Shown here piece by piece: positions 39,313 to 48,333 of a stretch of 64,000 nucleotides of DNA. Both the position numbers and the translations under genes were made by a program. Below the pieces are notes generated by a model, which ran no database searches, had not been told where the DNA came from, and saw nothing but the letters and a program-made list of their open reading frames with translations. The stretch lies in contig NZ_JAHXRW010000007.1 in the NCBI RefSeq assembly GCF_019429625.1, forward strand, positions 124,001 through 188,000, in the 5' to 3' direction. This DNA comes from Celeribacter sp. PS-C1 (GTDB taxonomy: Bacteria > Pseudomonadota > Alphaproteobacteria > Rhodobacterales > Rhodobacteraceae). Position 1 is the first letter of the stretch. Every line of letters starts with the position of its first letter.

Positions 39313-42250
39313 GGAGACGTCCTCCTTCGGGATCAACGAAATGGGCAGAGACCACTTCGAGTTTCACAGTCTGGCCTTCGACCGGGTTGGCCGCCACGAT
39401 GATCTCGCCCATCCGTGTATCGCCATTCTCCAAAAAGCCAAGCGCGATGTAGCCATTCAGATGCGGTGAGTAGCACGACGACGTCAGCCAGCCTTGGTCT
39501 GTGCTCATATCCTGCACCGCGCCTTCTGTGAAGAGATGCGATCCGGCCATGGCCTGTTTTTGCGGCTCAATGGATTTTAAGCCCACGAGACGCCGCTTGT
39601 CTGCCGCCATACCTTCGCGCCGCGACATCACCGCGCCGATGCTGTCTTTCTTGGCGGAGACCATCTTGCCCAGCCCCAGCATCTGCGCTGTAGTCTGCCC
39701 ATTGAGTTCCGCACCCGCTGCGTGACCTTTTTCGATCCGCAGAACCGCCAGCGCTTCAGTGCCGTAAGGCGTCGCGCCAAGGTCCGCGCCCTGCTCCATC
39801 AGTCGTTGCATCAAAGCATGACCGTAACGTGCCGGCACTGCAATCTCATAAGCCAATTCGCCGGAGAAAGAGATGCGGAACAAACGTGCCCGCAGACCGT
39901 TGCAGATCGTCAGTTCAGAGCAGGCCATAAAGGGAAACGCCTCGTTCGACAGGTCAAACTCATCGACGATCCGGCTCAAAAGCTCGCGCGATTTCGGCCC
40001 CGCCACGGCGATTTGCGCCCAGGCGTCTGTGGTCGAAATGAGCTGCACATCCAGCTCCGGCCAGAGACATTGATGCGCGAATTCCATCTGGCGATAGACG
40101 AGGCCAGCGTTGGCGGTCGTCGTCGTGACCACATAGTGATCCTCCGCCATCCGCGCGCAGGTGCCGTCGTCATAGGCATGACCATCTTCGCGCAGCATCA
40201 ACCCGTAACGCACCATGCCGACCTTCAGCGTGCCCATCATGTTGGAATACATGCGGTTGAGGAATTCGCCCGCATCCGCGCCCTGCACATCGACCTTGCC
40301 GAGCGTGGTCACATCACAAAGACCCACGCCGGAGCGGACAGCCAGCACCTCGCGATCTACGGTTTCGCGCCAAGTCGTCTCCCCTGCACGCGGGAAATAT
40401 TGCGCCCGCATCCACGGCCCGACTTCGACAAATTCGGCGCCTTGCGCCTCGGCCCAGCCATGGGTCGGCGTCAGACGACGCGGCCGGAACAAAGGCCCGG
40501 TGTCGCCGCCACCCAACACACCCAGCGAGACGCCGGTGTAGGGCGGACGGAAAATTGTCGTGCCAGTTTCGGGGATCGACTTGCCGGTCAGTTCGGCCAT
40601 CACCGCCAGCGCGGAAATGTTCGAGGTCTTGCCTTGATCGGTCGCCATGCCCAGCGTGGTCCAGCGTTTCAGATGCTCGACCGGCGTCATGTTTTCTTTG
40701 TGGGCGAGCGCGATGTCTTTGACGGTCACGTCGTTCTGGAAATCAACCCAGGCGCGTTTTTTGCCCGGCACATGCCAAAAAGCGACTTGCTCGGAGGGCA
40801 TATTCTCGGCCTGCGGAAGTGCAATCTCAGAGGCCGTGACACCAATCTCGGAGAGCGCCGTGATCGCGGCTGTCATGCCATCCGTCAGCGCCTCAGCGGT
40901 GCCGCCCTTACCCGCCGCAGCCCCAGCCGGGATCAGCCCCTGCGGCCCGTTCGGCCCCGGCACAAAGGCCAGAAGGTTATCGTCCCAAACCGGACGCCCA
41001 CGGTGGTGCGAGGCCAGATGCACGTTCGGGTTCCAACCGCCCGCCACACCAAGCGCGCCGACATTGTGCCACTGCGACCGGCCGTTGCGGGTGATCTCAA
41101 TCGAGGTGAGGCCCAGACGACCTTTCGTTCCGGTCACGGTCGCGCCGGCATAGACGTCGTAATCGCCAAAGCGCGGCGCGGCCTCGCGGGCATCAATCAC
41201 GCCCATCACCTTCGCGCCTTTCGCGATCAGATCCATCGCGGTGCGGTGACCATCATCGCCATTGGTGAAAATCGCAATCGCATCGCTGTCGCGCTTCACC
41301 GGGCTAGCGGCCCAGCGGTTGGCATAGGCGCGCATCGCACCGGCCAGCATCACGCCCGGACGGTCGTTGTCGGCAAAGGGCATATGCCGTTCGGTCGCGC
41401 CCGCCGCCAGAACCGCGCGTTTCGCGGTAATCCGCCAGAGCGTCTGACGCACCTTGTCGCCCGGCACCGCGAGGTGATCCGAAACGCGTTCGACCGCGCC
41501 GTAAATGCCGTGATCATAGACGCCGAACACCGTGGTGCGGGTCATGATGCGAACATTCGGCAGGCTCTCCAACTCGGCTTTCACGCTGGCGATCCAATCG
41601 GTCGCGGCGGCCTCGTTCAAAAGATCGCTTTCCATCGTGAGACGTCCGCCGAGCGCGAAATCTTCGTCGGCCAGAACGACCTCAGCGCCTGCGCGCCCTG
41701 CCGTCAAGGCCGCCGCAAGACCAGCAGCACCGCCGCCCACGACCAGAAGATCGCAATGCAGGAAGCCTTTGTCATAATCATCCGGGTCGGGCAGCATGGA
41801 GAGCGATCCAAGCCCCGCCGCCTTGCGGATCATCGGCTCGTAAAGCTTTTCCCAAAACACCTTCGGCCACATGAAGGTCTTGTAATAAAACCCCGCCGCG
41901 AAGAAGGGCGACAGCAGGTCATTCACCGCCATAAAGTCACGCTCGAGAGGTCCGACATGGTTCTGAGACCGCGCGATCAAACCGTCGAACAGTTCGGTCA
42001 CGGTCGCCCGCGTGTTGGGCTCTTGGCGCGCGCCGGTGCGCAGCTCGACCATGGCGTTGGGCTCTTCGGAACCTGCCGCAAAGACACCGCGCGGACGGTG
42101 GTATTTGAAACTGCGGCCCATGAGCTGAACGCCATTGGCGAGCAAAGCAGAGGCCAGCGTATCGCCCTGAAAGCCTTTGTAAGCCTTGCCGTTAAACGTA
42201 AAATTCAGCGGTGCGTTGCGGTCGATCAGACCACCGGTCAAACGGGTCAT
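39305..42250 (-). CDS. mgdC: N-methylglutamate dehydrogenase alpha-like subunit (SoxA type)
   Basis: 981 residues, heterotetrameric sarcosine oxidase alpha layout: an N-terminal ferredoxin-like fold (FNGKAYKGFQGDTLASALLA), a dinucleotide-binding domain (LLVVGGGAAGLAAALTAGRA), and a C-terminal GcvT-type THF domain (SFSGELAYEIAVPARYGHAL; ALRIEKGHAAGAE-like segment). In the complex it binds NAD and folate and makes 5,10-methylene-THF. Coupled to mgdB by a 4-bp overlap. One of three GcvT-domain proteins in this cluster (with DmmD and Tdm). Confidence 0.94.
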   Translation of the reverse strand: MTRLTGGLIDRNAPLNFTFNGKAYKGFQGDTLASALLANGVQLMGRSFKYHRPRGVFAAGSEEPNAMVELRTGARQEPNTRATVTELFDGLIARSQNHVGPLERDFMAVNDLLSPFFAAGFYYKTFMWPKVFWEKLYEPMIRKAAGLGSLSMLPDPDDYDKGFLHCDLLVVGGGAAGLAAALTAGRAGAEVVLADEDFALGGRLTMESDLLNEAAATDWIASVKAELESLPNVRIMTRTTVFGVYDHGIYGAVERVSDHLAVPGDKVRQTLWRITAKRAVLAAGATERHMPFADNDRPGVMLAGAMRAYANRWAASPVKRDSDAIAIFTNGDDGHRTAMDLIAKGAKVMGVIDAREAAPRFGDYDVYAGATVTGTKGRLGLTSIEITRNGRSQWHNVGALGVAGGWNPNVHLASHHRGRPVWDDNLLAFVPGPNGPQGLIPAGAAAGKGGTAEALTDGMTAAITALSEIGVTASEIALPQAENMPSEQVAFWHVPGKKRAWVDFQNDVTVKDIALAHKENMTPVEHLKRWTTLGMATDQGKTSNISALAVMAELTGKSIPETGTTIFRPPYTGVSLGVLGGGDTGPLFRPRRLTPTHGWAEAQGAEFVEVGPWMRAQYFPRAGETTWRETVDREVLAVRSGVGLCDVTTLGKVDVQGADAGEFLNRMYSNMMGTLKVGMVRYGLMLREDGHAYDDGTCARMAEDHYVVTTTTANAGLVYRQMEFAHQCLWPELDVQLISTTDAWAQIAVAGPKSRELLSRIVDEFDLSNEAFPFMACSELTICNGLRARLFRISFSGELAYEIAVPARYGHALMQRLMEQGADLGATPYGTEALAVLRIEKGHAAGAELNGQTTAQMLGLGKMVSAKKDSIGAVMSRREGMAADKRRLVGLKSIEPQKQAMAGSHLFTEGAVQDMSTDQGWLTSSCYSPHLNGYIALGFLENGDTRMGEIIVAANPVEGQTVKLEVVSAHFVDPEGGRLRA

Positions 42251-42525
42251 TTCACCGCTCCTTTCACATCAGAGGCCAATTCAGCGCCGAGGATTTCATG
42301 TGTGGTGGTGTCGCGGGTGACGACCAGCCAGCTCCGGTCACCCTGTTCATGGAACCAAAGCTCGCGGTGCTCGCCCGCCGGGTTGTCGCGCAGGAATACG
42401 TAATCGCAGAATTCAGCTTCGGCATTTTGCGCAGAGGCATCGGGCCGCTGCATCAAAGAGGCGTCGCCCAGATAGGTGAACTCCTGACTGTCGCGCAGGC
42501 CGAGAAGTGGGTGAGGGATCAACAT
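42247..42525 (-). CDS. mgdB: N-methylglutamate dehydrogenase delta-like subunit (SoxD type)
   Basis: 92 residues of the SoxD family (LRDSQEFTYLGDASLMQRPD, FLRDNPAGEHRELWFHEQG). In sarcosine oxidases this subunit holds zinc through an N-terminal CPxC and later His/Cys; here the N-terminus reads IPHPLLG and the later Cys is missing, so the zinc site looks lost. The ribosome site GAGGAG sits inside the mgdA tail. Overlaps mgdC by 4 bp. Confidence 0.9.
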   Translation of the reverse strand: MLIPHPLLGLRDSQEFTYLGDASLMQRPDASAQNAEAEFCDYVFLRDNPAGEHRELWFHEQGDRSWLVVTRDTTTHEILGAELASDVKGAVK

Positions 42526-42537
42526 GTTACGCGCTCC

Positions 42538-43788
42538 TCAATGCAGGTTCGGTTGGGCGCCAACGCCCTTTTCGTCGATGACATAACCGCGGCTGAACCG
42601 GTCAAACCGGAAGGCGGTCGCAGTCTCATGCGGGGTGTCGGTCGCCAGCAAATGGGCGAAGGTGTAGCCCGCCGCCGGCGTCGCCTTGAACCCGCCGTAG
42701 TTCCAGGCGCCGTTGAAATAGAGACCTTCGATCCCGGTTTTGTCGATGATCGGTGAGCCGTCCATGGACATGTCCACAAGCCCACCCCAAGCACGCAGCA
42801 AACGCGCGCGACCGATCATCGGCATCAGAGCCATGCCGCCTTCGAGCACATCCTCGACCACCGGCAGGTTGCCGCGCTGTGCGTAGGAGTTGTAGCCGTC
42901 GATATCGCCACCAAACACCAAGCCGCCCTTATCGGACTGGCTGACATAAAAATGCCCGGCGCCAAAGGTGATGACACCCGGAATGGTCGGCTTGAGACCC
43001 TCAGACACAAAGGCCTGCAACACATGGCTTTCGATCGGCAGGCGCATCCCCGCCTGTTCCATCACCCGACCCGAAGACCCCGCAACCGAGACGCCGACCT
43101 TTTTCGCACCGATAAAGCCGCGCGAGGTCTCGACGCCAAGCACTTTACCATTCTCGATCTTGAACCCGGTAACTTCGCAATTTTGGATGATGTCGACGCC
43201 GCGCTGATCCGCGCCTCGCGCATAGCCCCAGACGACGCCATCGTGGCGCGCCGTGCCCGCACGGGTCTGCATCAAGCCGCCCTTGATCGGGAAGCGTGCA
43301 TTGTCGAAATTCAAGAACGGCACCATGCGTTTGATGTCGTCGCGCGACAGCAAACGCGCGCCTGCATCCGACAGCATCATCGCATTGCCGCGCCGACGAT
43401 AGGCGTCGCGCTGACCATCCGAGTGGATCAGGTTGATGATCGAGCGCTGCGAGACCATCGAGTTGAAATTCGTGTCCTGCTCGAGGTTCTCCCAGAGTTT
43501 CATCGAAAACTCGTAGAAGGGCTGGTTGCCCGGCAGCAGGTAGTTGGAGCGGATGATCGTCGTGTTGCGGCCCGCGTTGCCGGACCCGATCCAGCCCTTT
43601 TCTAGCACCGCGATGCTCAGCTCGCCGTAGACCTTCGCGAGGTAATAAGCCGTCGCCAACCCGTGTCCGCCGCCGCCCACGATCACGATATCATAGGCCG
43701 ATTTCGGCTCCGGGTTGCGCCACAGTTGCGTCCAACCCTTGTGCCCGGTCAGGGCCTCTTTCACGACTTTGAAACCTGAAAATTTCAT
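42538..43788 (-). CDS. mgdA: N-methylglutamate dehydrogenase beta-like subunit (SoxB type)
   Basis: 416 residues, sarcosine oxidase beta family. FAD fingerprint YDIVIVGGGGHGLATAYYLA near residue 32, and GTARHDGVVWGYA containing the His expected to carry covalent FMN. It contains the amine-oxidising active site for N-methylglutamate. AAGGAG lies before the ATG at 43788. First gene of the mgdABCD-folD run and divergent from the glxA-type regulator. Confidence 0.95.
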   Translation of the reverse strand: MKFSGFKVVKEALTGHKGWTQLWRNPEPKSAYDIVIVGGGGHGLATAYYLAKVYGELSIAVLEKGWIGSGNAGRNTTIIRSNYLLPGNQPFYEFSMKLWENLEQDTNFNSMVSQRSIINLIHSDGQRDAYRRRGNAMMLSDAGARLLSRDDIKRMVPFLNFDNARFPIKGGLMQTRAGTARHDGVVWGYARGADQRGVDIIQNCEVTGFKIENGKVLGVETSRGFIGAKKVGVSVAGSSGRVMEQAGMRLPIESHVLQAFVSEGLKPTIPGVITFGAGHFYVSQSDKGGLVFGGDIDGYNSYAQRGNLPVVEDVLEGGMALMPMIGRARLLRAWGGLVDMSMDGSPIIDKTGIEGLYFNGAWNYGGFKATPAAGYTFAHLLATDTPHETATAFRFDRFSRGYVIDEKGVGAQPNLH

Positions 43789-43907
43789 AGATGCGCTCCT
43801 TCGTCACAAAACTGTTTTAGCCGTGATTTTGAGGCTATTCTTCCTGTTTCGGGTCATATATTTTCATTATTAAGACGTAATTTGGAAAAATTTGAAGAGG
43901 CCTGCGA

Positions 43908-44855
43908 ATGCGGAGAATCGCCTTTCTTTTGCTCGACGGATACGCGCTTTTGTCGACCGCTTCGGCGCTTGAACCCCTGCGCGCGGCGAACCTGTTTTCC
44001 CCCAATTTACGCTACGACATCACGCTCTTGTCGGGGGGCGGGACGGAGGCGAAATCCTCGGTCGGCGCGACCTTTCAGACCCGGCCTTTTCAGGATGTTT
44101 TCCCACTCTTTGATCTGTTGTTTGTCGTCGCGGGCGGAAGCCCCGCGCGCATCACCGACCCAGCGCTGGTCAAGTGGTTGCGACAGGCGGACAGCAACGG
44201 CGTGGCCCTTGGCGGCATCTCGGGCGGTGCGGTGATTTTGGCCAAAGCAGGCCTGTTGGAGAACCGGCGATTTACTGTCCACTGGCACCACTACGACGAC
44301 TTCGACACCATGCCCGGCGACTGGCTTTTGGAGCGCAAACTCTTTGTCATCGACCGGGATCGCTACACCTGCGCGGGGGGATCGGCGCCCCTCGACATGA
44401 TGCATGCAATCATTGCGCGCGACCACGGCACGGGGTTCGCTGGGCGCATTTCGGATTGGTTCATTCAGGCCGAAGTTCGGGGGGCCGAAGCACCGCAGCG
44501 CCGGTCTTTGTCAGCCCTTTATGGCGTCTTGCCGAACGCGGTCATGGCCGCTTTGGAACTCATGCAATCGCATATCGCGGACCCTTTGGATCAGGACCAA
44601 TTGGCCGATTTGTCCGGTCTCTCGACCCGCCAATTGCAACGCCAGTTCCGCGAAAACACGGGCCGGTCGGTGATGGAGGAATATCGCCGTATCCGATTGG
44701 AAACAGGGAAAGATTTGATTGAAACAACGCGCATTCCTCTGGCCGAGATTGCCCAGATGACCGGGTTTTCTTCACAGGCGCATTTCTCTGATGCCTTCCG
44801 GAAATCCTACAGCATCGCGCCCTCGACGCTGCGCAAAAAAGAAGGCCCAGCGTAA
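43908..44855 (+). CDS. GlxA-type AraC family transcriptional regulator
   Basis: 315 residues. An N-terminal DJ-1/PfpI-like domain (RRIAFLLLDGYALLSTASAL, LGGISGGAVILAKAGLL) is joined to a C-terminal AraC double HTH (DLSGLSTRQLQRQFRENTG and AEIAQMTGFSSQAHFSDAF). GlxA relatives such as GbdR and CdhR activate genes for glycine betaine, sarcosine or carnitine catabolism. Divergent from mgdA across 119 bp, it likely activates the N-methylglutamate dehydrogenase operon. GAGG ribosome site 7 nt before the ATG. Confidence 0.92.
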   Translation: MRRIAFLLLDGYALLSTASALEPLRAANLFSPNLRYDITLLSGGGTEAKSSVGATFQTRPFQDVFPLFDLLFVVAGGSPARITDPALVKWLRQADSNGVALGGISGGAVILAKAGLLENRRFTVHWHHYDDFDTMPGDWLLERKLFVIDRDRYTCAGGSAPLDMMHAIIARDHGTGFAGRISDWFIQAEVRGAEAPQRRSLSALYGVLPNAVMAALELMQSHIADPLDQDQLADLSGLSTRQLQRQFRENTGRSVMEEYRRIRLETGKDLIETTRIPLAEIAQMTGFSSQAHFSDAFRKSYSIAPSTLRKKEGPA

Positions 44856-44866
44856 GCCGGGCCTTT
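44835..44866 (-). terminator. Intrinsic terminator between glxA-type gene and gmaS
   Basis: AAGGCCC and GGGCCTT arms (44842-44848 and 44859-44865). On the minus strand the stem is followed by a C and six T residues, making it a good terminator for the gmaS transcript. It overlaps the stop of the rightward regulator gene. Confidence 0.8.
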
Positions 44867-44914
44867 GAGGGAAAGCGGTGGCTCTCGCGCGCACCGCTCA
44901 GGGATATTTCGGGA

Positions 44915-46231
44915 TCAGATGTCGAGCGTGTTGTCTTTTTCCCAGCGCGAGAAATGCGACACGAAGGTGTTCCATTCCTGATGCTTCATCTTGATGTAAG
45001 ACGCGGAGAAATCATTGCCGAGCATGGCCTTGAGTTCCGGATCGGCATCATAGGCGCGGATCGCATCCAGCATGTTGAGCGGCAGTTTCGGCGCGCCTTC
45101 GATCTTGTGACCCTCGGCATACATGTCGATATCGTAGCGCGGACCGGGGTTGGCCTTGGACTTGATACCAGAGAGACCGGCAGCGATGATCACAGCTTGC
45201 AACAGGTAGGGGTTCACCGCCCCATCCGGCAGGCGCAACTCAAACCGGCCCGGGCCCGGCACGCGAACCATGTGGGTGCGGTTGTTGCCGGTCCAGGTCA
45301 CGGTGTTCGGCGCCCAGGTCGCGCCAGACATGGTGCGCGGCGCGTTGATGCGTTTGTAGGAGTTTACCGTCGGGTTTGTGATCGCCGCCAGCGCTTCGGC
45401 GTGTTTCATGATCCCGCCAAGGAAGTAGCCGCCCTGCTCAGACAAGCCCACTTCACCGATCTGACCACCGGCGTCGCCCGCAAAGGCGTTGGTCTTACCC
45501 TCGAGATCCCAGACCGAGATATGCGCGTGACAGCCGTTGCCGGTCAGACCTTCGATGGGCTTCGGCATGAAGGTGGCGCGGAAGCCGTGCTGTTCAGCGA
45601 CGGATTTGACCATGAATTTGAAGAAGCTGTGGCGATCCGCGGTGAGCAGAGCATCGTCGAAGTCCCAGTTCATTTCGAACTGGCCGTTCGCATCCTCGTG
45701 GTCGTTCTGATACGGGCCCCAGCCGAGCTCCAGCATGTAATCGCATATCTGCGCGATCACATCGTAGCGACGCATCACAGCCTGCTGGTCGTAGCAGGGC
45801 TTTTCCGCCGTATCGAACGGATCAGAGATCTGATCGCCCTCGGGCGTCAAAAGGAAGAATTCCGCTTCGATCCCGGTCTTGACGCGCAGGCCTTCTTCGG
45901 CGGCTTCTTTCACGAGTTTTTTCAAAACGTTGCGCGGCGCCTGCTCAACCGGCTGGCCTTCCATCACGCAGTCGGCAGGCACCCAGGCCACTTCGGGTTT
46001 CCAAGGCAGTTGGATGGCGGCGTCCGCATCCGGCACGGCCAGCATATCGGGGTGCGCCGGCGTCAGGTCGAGCCAGGTTGCGAACCCCGCGAAGCCCGCG
46101 CCGTCTTCCTCCATATCCGCGATCGCTTGGGCCGGCACCAGTTTGGCGCGCTGGCCTCCGAAGAGATCGGTGTAGGAGATCATGAAATATTTGACGCCTT
46201 TTTCCTCGGCGAATTTGGCAAGTTTGCTCAT
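44915..46231 (-). CDS. gmaS: Gamma-glutamylmethylamide synthetase
   Basis: 438 residues, glutamine-synthetase fold. Motifs are TGIEAEFFLLTPEG, NDHEDANGQFEMNWDFDDAL and LTGNGCHAHISVWDLEG. It ligates methylamine to glutamate with ATP, the first step of indirect methylamine use. Assignment rests on the GS type III-like sequence (not canonical GlnA) together with mgs and mgd neighbours. ATG at 46231 preferred to a TTG two codons upstream. 60 bp after mgsC, so probably the end of the mgsABC-gmaS operon. Confidence 0.95.
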   Translation of the reverse strand: MSKLAKFAEEKGVKYFMISYTDLFGGQRAKLVPAQAIADMEEDGAGFAGFATWLDLTPAHPDMLAVPDADAAIQLPWKPEVAWVPADCVMEGQPVEQAPRNVLKKLVKEAAEEGLRVKTGIEAEFFLLTPEGDQISDPFDTAEKPCYDQQAVMRRYDVIAQICDYMLELGWGPYQNDHEDANGQFEMNWDFDDALLTADRHSFFKFMVKSVAEQHGFRATFMPKPIEGLTGNGCHAHISVWDLEGKTNAFAGDAGGQIGEVGLSEQGGYFLGGIMKHAEALAAITNPTVNSYKRINAPRTMSGATWAPNTVTWTGNNRTHMVRVPGPGRFELRLPDGAVNPYLLQAVIIAAGLSGIKSKANPGPRYDIDMYAEGHKIEGAPKLPLNMLDAIRAYDADPELKAMLGNDFSASYIKMKHQEWNTFVSHFSRWEKDNTLDI

Positions 46232-46291
46232 TTTCAATTCCCTGTTGGTGAATGAGGGGCCAGAGGCCCCTCAAATATGTGCGTTTAGAGC

Positions 46292-47617
46292 TCAGAAGCC
46301 GGGCTTGCCCGGGTACCAGTTGGTCCCAGCCAGCGGCACTTGCGCCATGGCAGCGGCTTCCATGGTCAGCGCACAGAGGTCTTCCGGCTCAAGGTTGTGG
46401 ACGTGGTTGTGACCACAGGCGCGTGCGAGCGTCTGGCTTTCCAGCGTCAACACATTGAGGTAGTTGCGCAGTTTGCGGCCCGCCACTTCCGGGTCGAGGC
46501 GCTTCATCAACTCCACATCTTGGGTGGTGATGCCCGCCGGGTCGCGACCCTCGTGCCAGTCGTCATAGGCGCCCGTGGTGGTGCCGAGCTTGTTGTATTC
46601 AGCTTCCCATTTCGGGTCGTTGTCGCCCAGAGCAACCAAAGCAGCGGTGCCGATAGCCACGGCATCTGCACCCAGTGCCAGTGCCTTTGCCACGTCCGCA
46701 CCGGTGCGGATGCCGCCGGAGACGACCAGCTGCACTTCGCGGTGCAAGCCGAGGTCCTGGAGTGCCTGAACAGCCGGACGGATACAGGCCAGCGTCGGCT
46801 GACCGACATGCTCGATGAACACGTCTTGGGTCGCGGCAGTGCCGCCCTGCATGCCGTCGAGAACGATCACATCGGCACCCGCTTTACAGGCCAGAGCGAC
46901 GTCATAGTAGGGACGCGCGCCACCGACTTTGATGTAGATCGGCTTTTCCCAATTGGTGATTTCACGGATTTCGAGGATTTTGATCTCCAGATCGTCCGGG
47001 CCAGTCCAGTCAGGGTGACGACAAGCGGAACGTTGGTCAATCCCGACCGGCAAATCGCGCATACCAGCGACGCGTTCGGTGATCTTCTGACCCAGCAGCA
47101 TGCCGCCGCCGCCCGGCTTCGCACCTTGGCCCACCACGATCTCGATGGCATCCGCACGACGCAGGTCGTCCGGGTTCATCCCGTAGCGCGACGGCAGGTA
47201 TTGGTAGACGAGCTTCTCGGAGTGGCCGCGCTCTTCCTCGGTCATGCCACCGTCGCCGGTGGTGGTGGAGGTGCCTGCCATAGTCGCGCCGCGGCCAAGG
47301 GCCTCTTTCGCGTGACCGGACAGAGCGCCGAAGGACATGCCCGCGATCGTCACCGGGATTTTCAGTTCGATCGGCTTCTTCGCGAACCGCGTGCCGAGCG
47401 TGACGGAGGTGTCACATTTCTCACGGTAGCCTTCGAGCGGATAGCGCGACATCGAGGCGCCGAGGAACAGCAGGTCGTCGAAATGCGGCACACGGCGTTT
47501 CGCGCCACCGCCACGAATGTCGTAAATGCCGGTGTCGGCCGCACGACGGATTTCCGAGTTGATCGAGTTGGAGAAGGTCCAGCTCTGACGCGGTTCGGTT
47601 TGAGGTGTCTTGTCCAT
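46292..47617 (-). CDS. mgsC: N-methylglutamate synthase subunit C (FMN glutamate-synthase-like)
   Basis: 441 residues, the FMN-binding glutamate synthase core: FGALSGHAKEALGRGATMAG, IVVGQGAKPGGGGMLLGQ, VIVLDGMQGGTAATQDVF and VVSGGIRTGADVAKALALGA. It makes N-methylglutamate from gamma-glutamylmethylamide (methylamine channelled onto 2-oxoglutarate/glutamate). ATG at 47617 with GAGGAG upstream. It follows mgsB by 10 bp. Confidence 0.94.
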   Translation of the reverse strand: MDKTPQTEPRQSWTFSNSINSEIRRAADTGIYDIRGGGAKRRVPHFDDLLFLGASMSRYPLEGYREKCDTSVTLGTRFAKKPIELKIPVTIAGMSFGALSGHAKEALGRGATMAGTSTTTGDGGMTEEERGHSEKLVYQYLPSRYGMNPDDLRRADAIEIVVGQGAKPGGGGMLLGQKITERVAGMRDLPVGIDQRSACRHPDWTGPDDLEIKILEIREITNWEKPIYIKVGGARPYYDVALACKAGADVIVLDGMQGGTAATQDVFIEHVGQPTLACIRPAVQALQDLGLHREVQLVVSGGIRTGADVAKALALGADAVAIGTAALVALGDNDPKWEAEYNKLGTTTGAYDDWHEGRDPAGITTQDVELMKRLDPEVAGRKLRNYLNVLTLESQTLARACGHNHVHNLEPEDLCALTMEAAAMAQVPLAGTNWYPGKPGF

Positions 47618-47627
47618 ATCGCGCTCC

Positions 47628-48329
47628 TCAGTATTCGTCGGCGTGATCGATGTTGAAATTGTAGAGCTTTCGGGCAGAGCCGTAGCGCTTGAACTCTTCG
47701 GGCTTGGCATCGGCGCCGGCTTTCTCGAGAAGCTCTTTGAGGATCGCGATGTGCTCGGGACGAATCTCTTTCTCGATGCAGTCGGCACCCAGAGATTTCA
47801 CGTTGCCGCGCACAAAGAGGCGGGCCTCATAAAGAGAGTCACCCAGAGCGTCGCCTGCATCGCCCAGAACAACCAGATTGCCCTTTTGCGCCATGAAGGC
47901 GGACATGTGGCCGATGTTGCCATGCACAACGATGTCGATGCCTTTCATCGAGATACCGCAGCGCGAGGAGGCATTGCCTTTGATGTTCAAAAGCCCGCCG
48001 TGACCGGTGGCGCCCGCGTATTGCGAGGCGTCACCTTCGATGGTCACAACACCGGACATCATGTTTTCGGCGACACCCGGACCTGCGGAGCCTTCGACGG
48101 TGACGGTGGCTTCCTTGTTCATGCCCGCACAGTAGTAGCCGGTGGAACCTTTGATCGTCACAGAGAGCGGGCCGTCAAGGCCGCAAGCCATGGCGTGCGA
48201 GCCACGCGGGTTGATGATTTCATAGGCTGCGTTGGCTTGCGCCTTGGCCGCGGCCTGAAGCGTGGTGTTGACGTCGCGCAACTCGGTTGCGGTCATGTCG
48301 AGCACCGTTTTCTCAAGCGTCATAGTCAT
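47628..48329 (-). CDS. mgsB: N-methylglutamate synthase subunit B (GXGXG domain)
   Basis: 233 residues forming the right-handed beta-helix GXGXG domain of glutamate synthase: repeated G-x-x-G-x-G turns such as KGSTGYYCAGMNKEATVTVE and KGNASSRCGISMKGIDIVVH. It is the structural subunit in the MgsABC complex, which splits classical GltB into three proteins. 4-bp gap after mgsA. Confidence 0.94.
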   Translation of the reverse strand: MTMTLEKTVLDMTATELRDVNTTLQAAAKAQANAAYEIINPRGSHAMACGLDGPLSVTIKGSTGYYCAGMNKEATVTVEGSAGPGVAENMMSGVVTIEGDASQYAGATGHGGLLNIKGNASSRCGISMKGIDIVVHGNIGHMSAFMAQKGNLVVLGDAGDALGDSLYEARLFVRGNVKSLGADCIEKEIRPEHIAILKELLEKAGADAKPEEFKRYGSARKLYNFNIDHADEY

Positions 48330-48333
48330 TGGA

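Noticed and set aside
39722..42403. 893-codon open frame antisense to mgdC
   Set aside because: Same reason: the mirror of a conserved gene.
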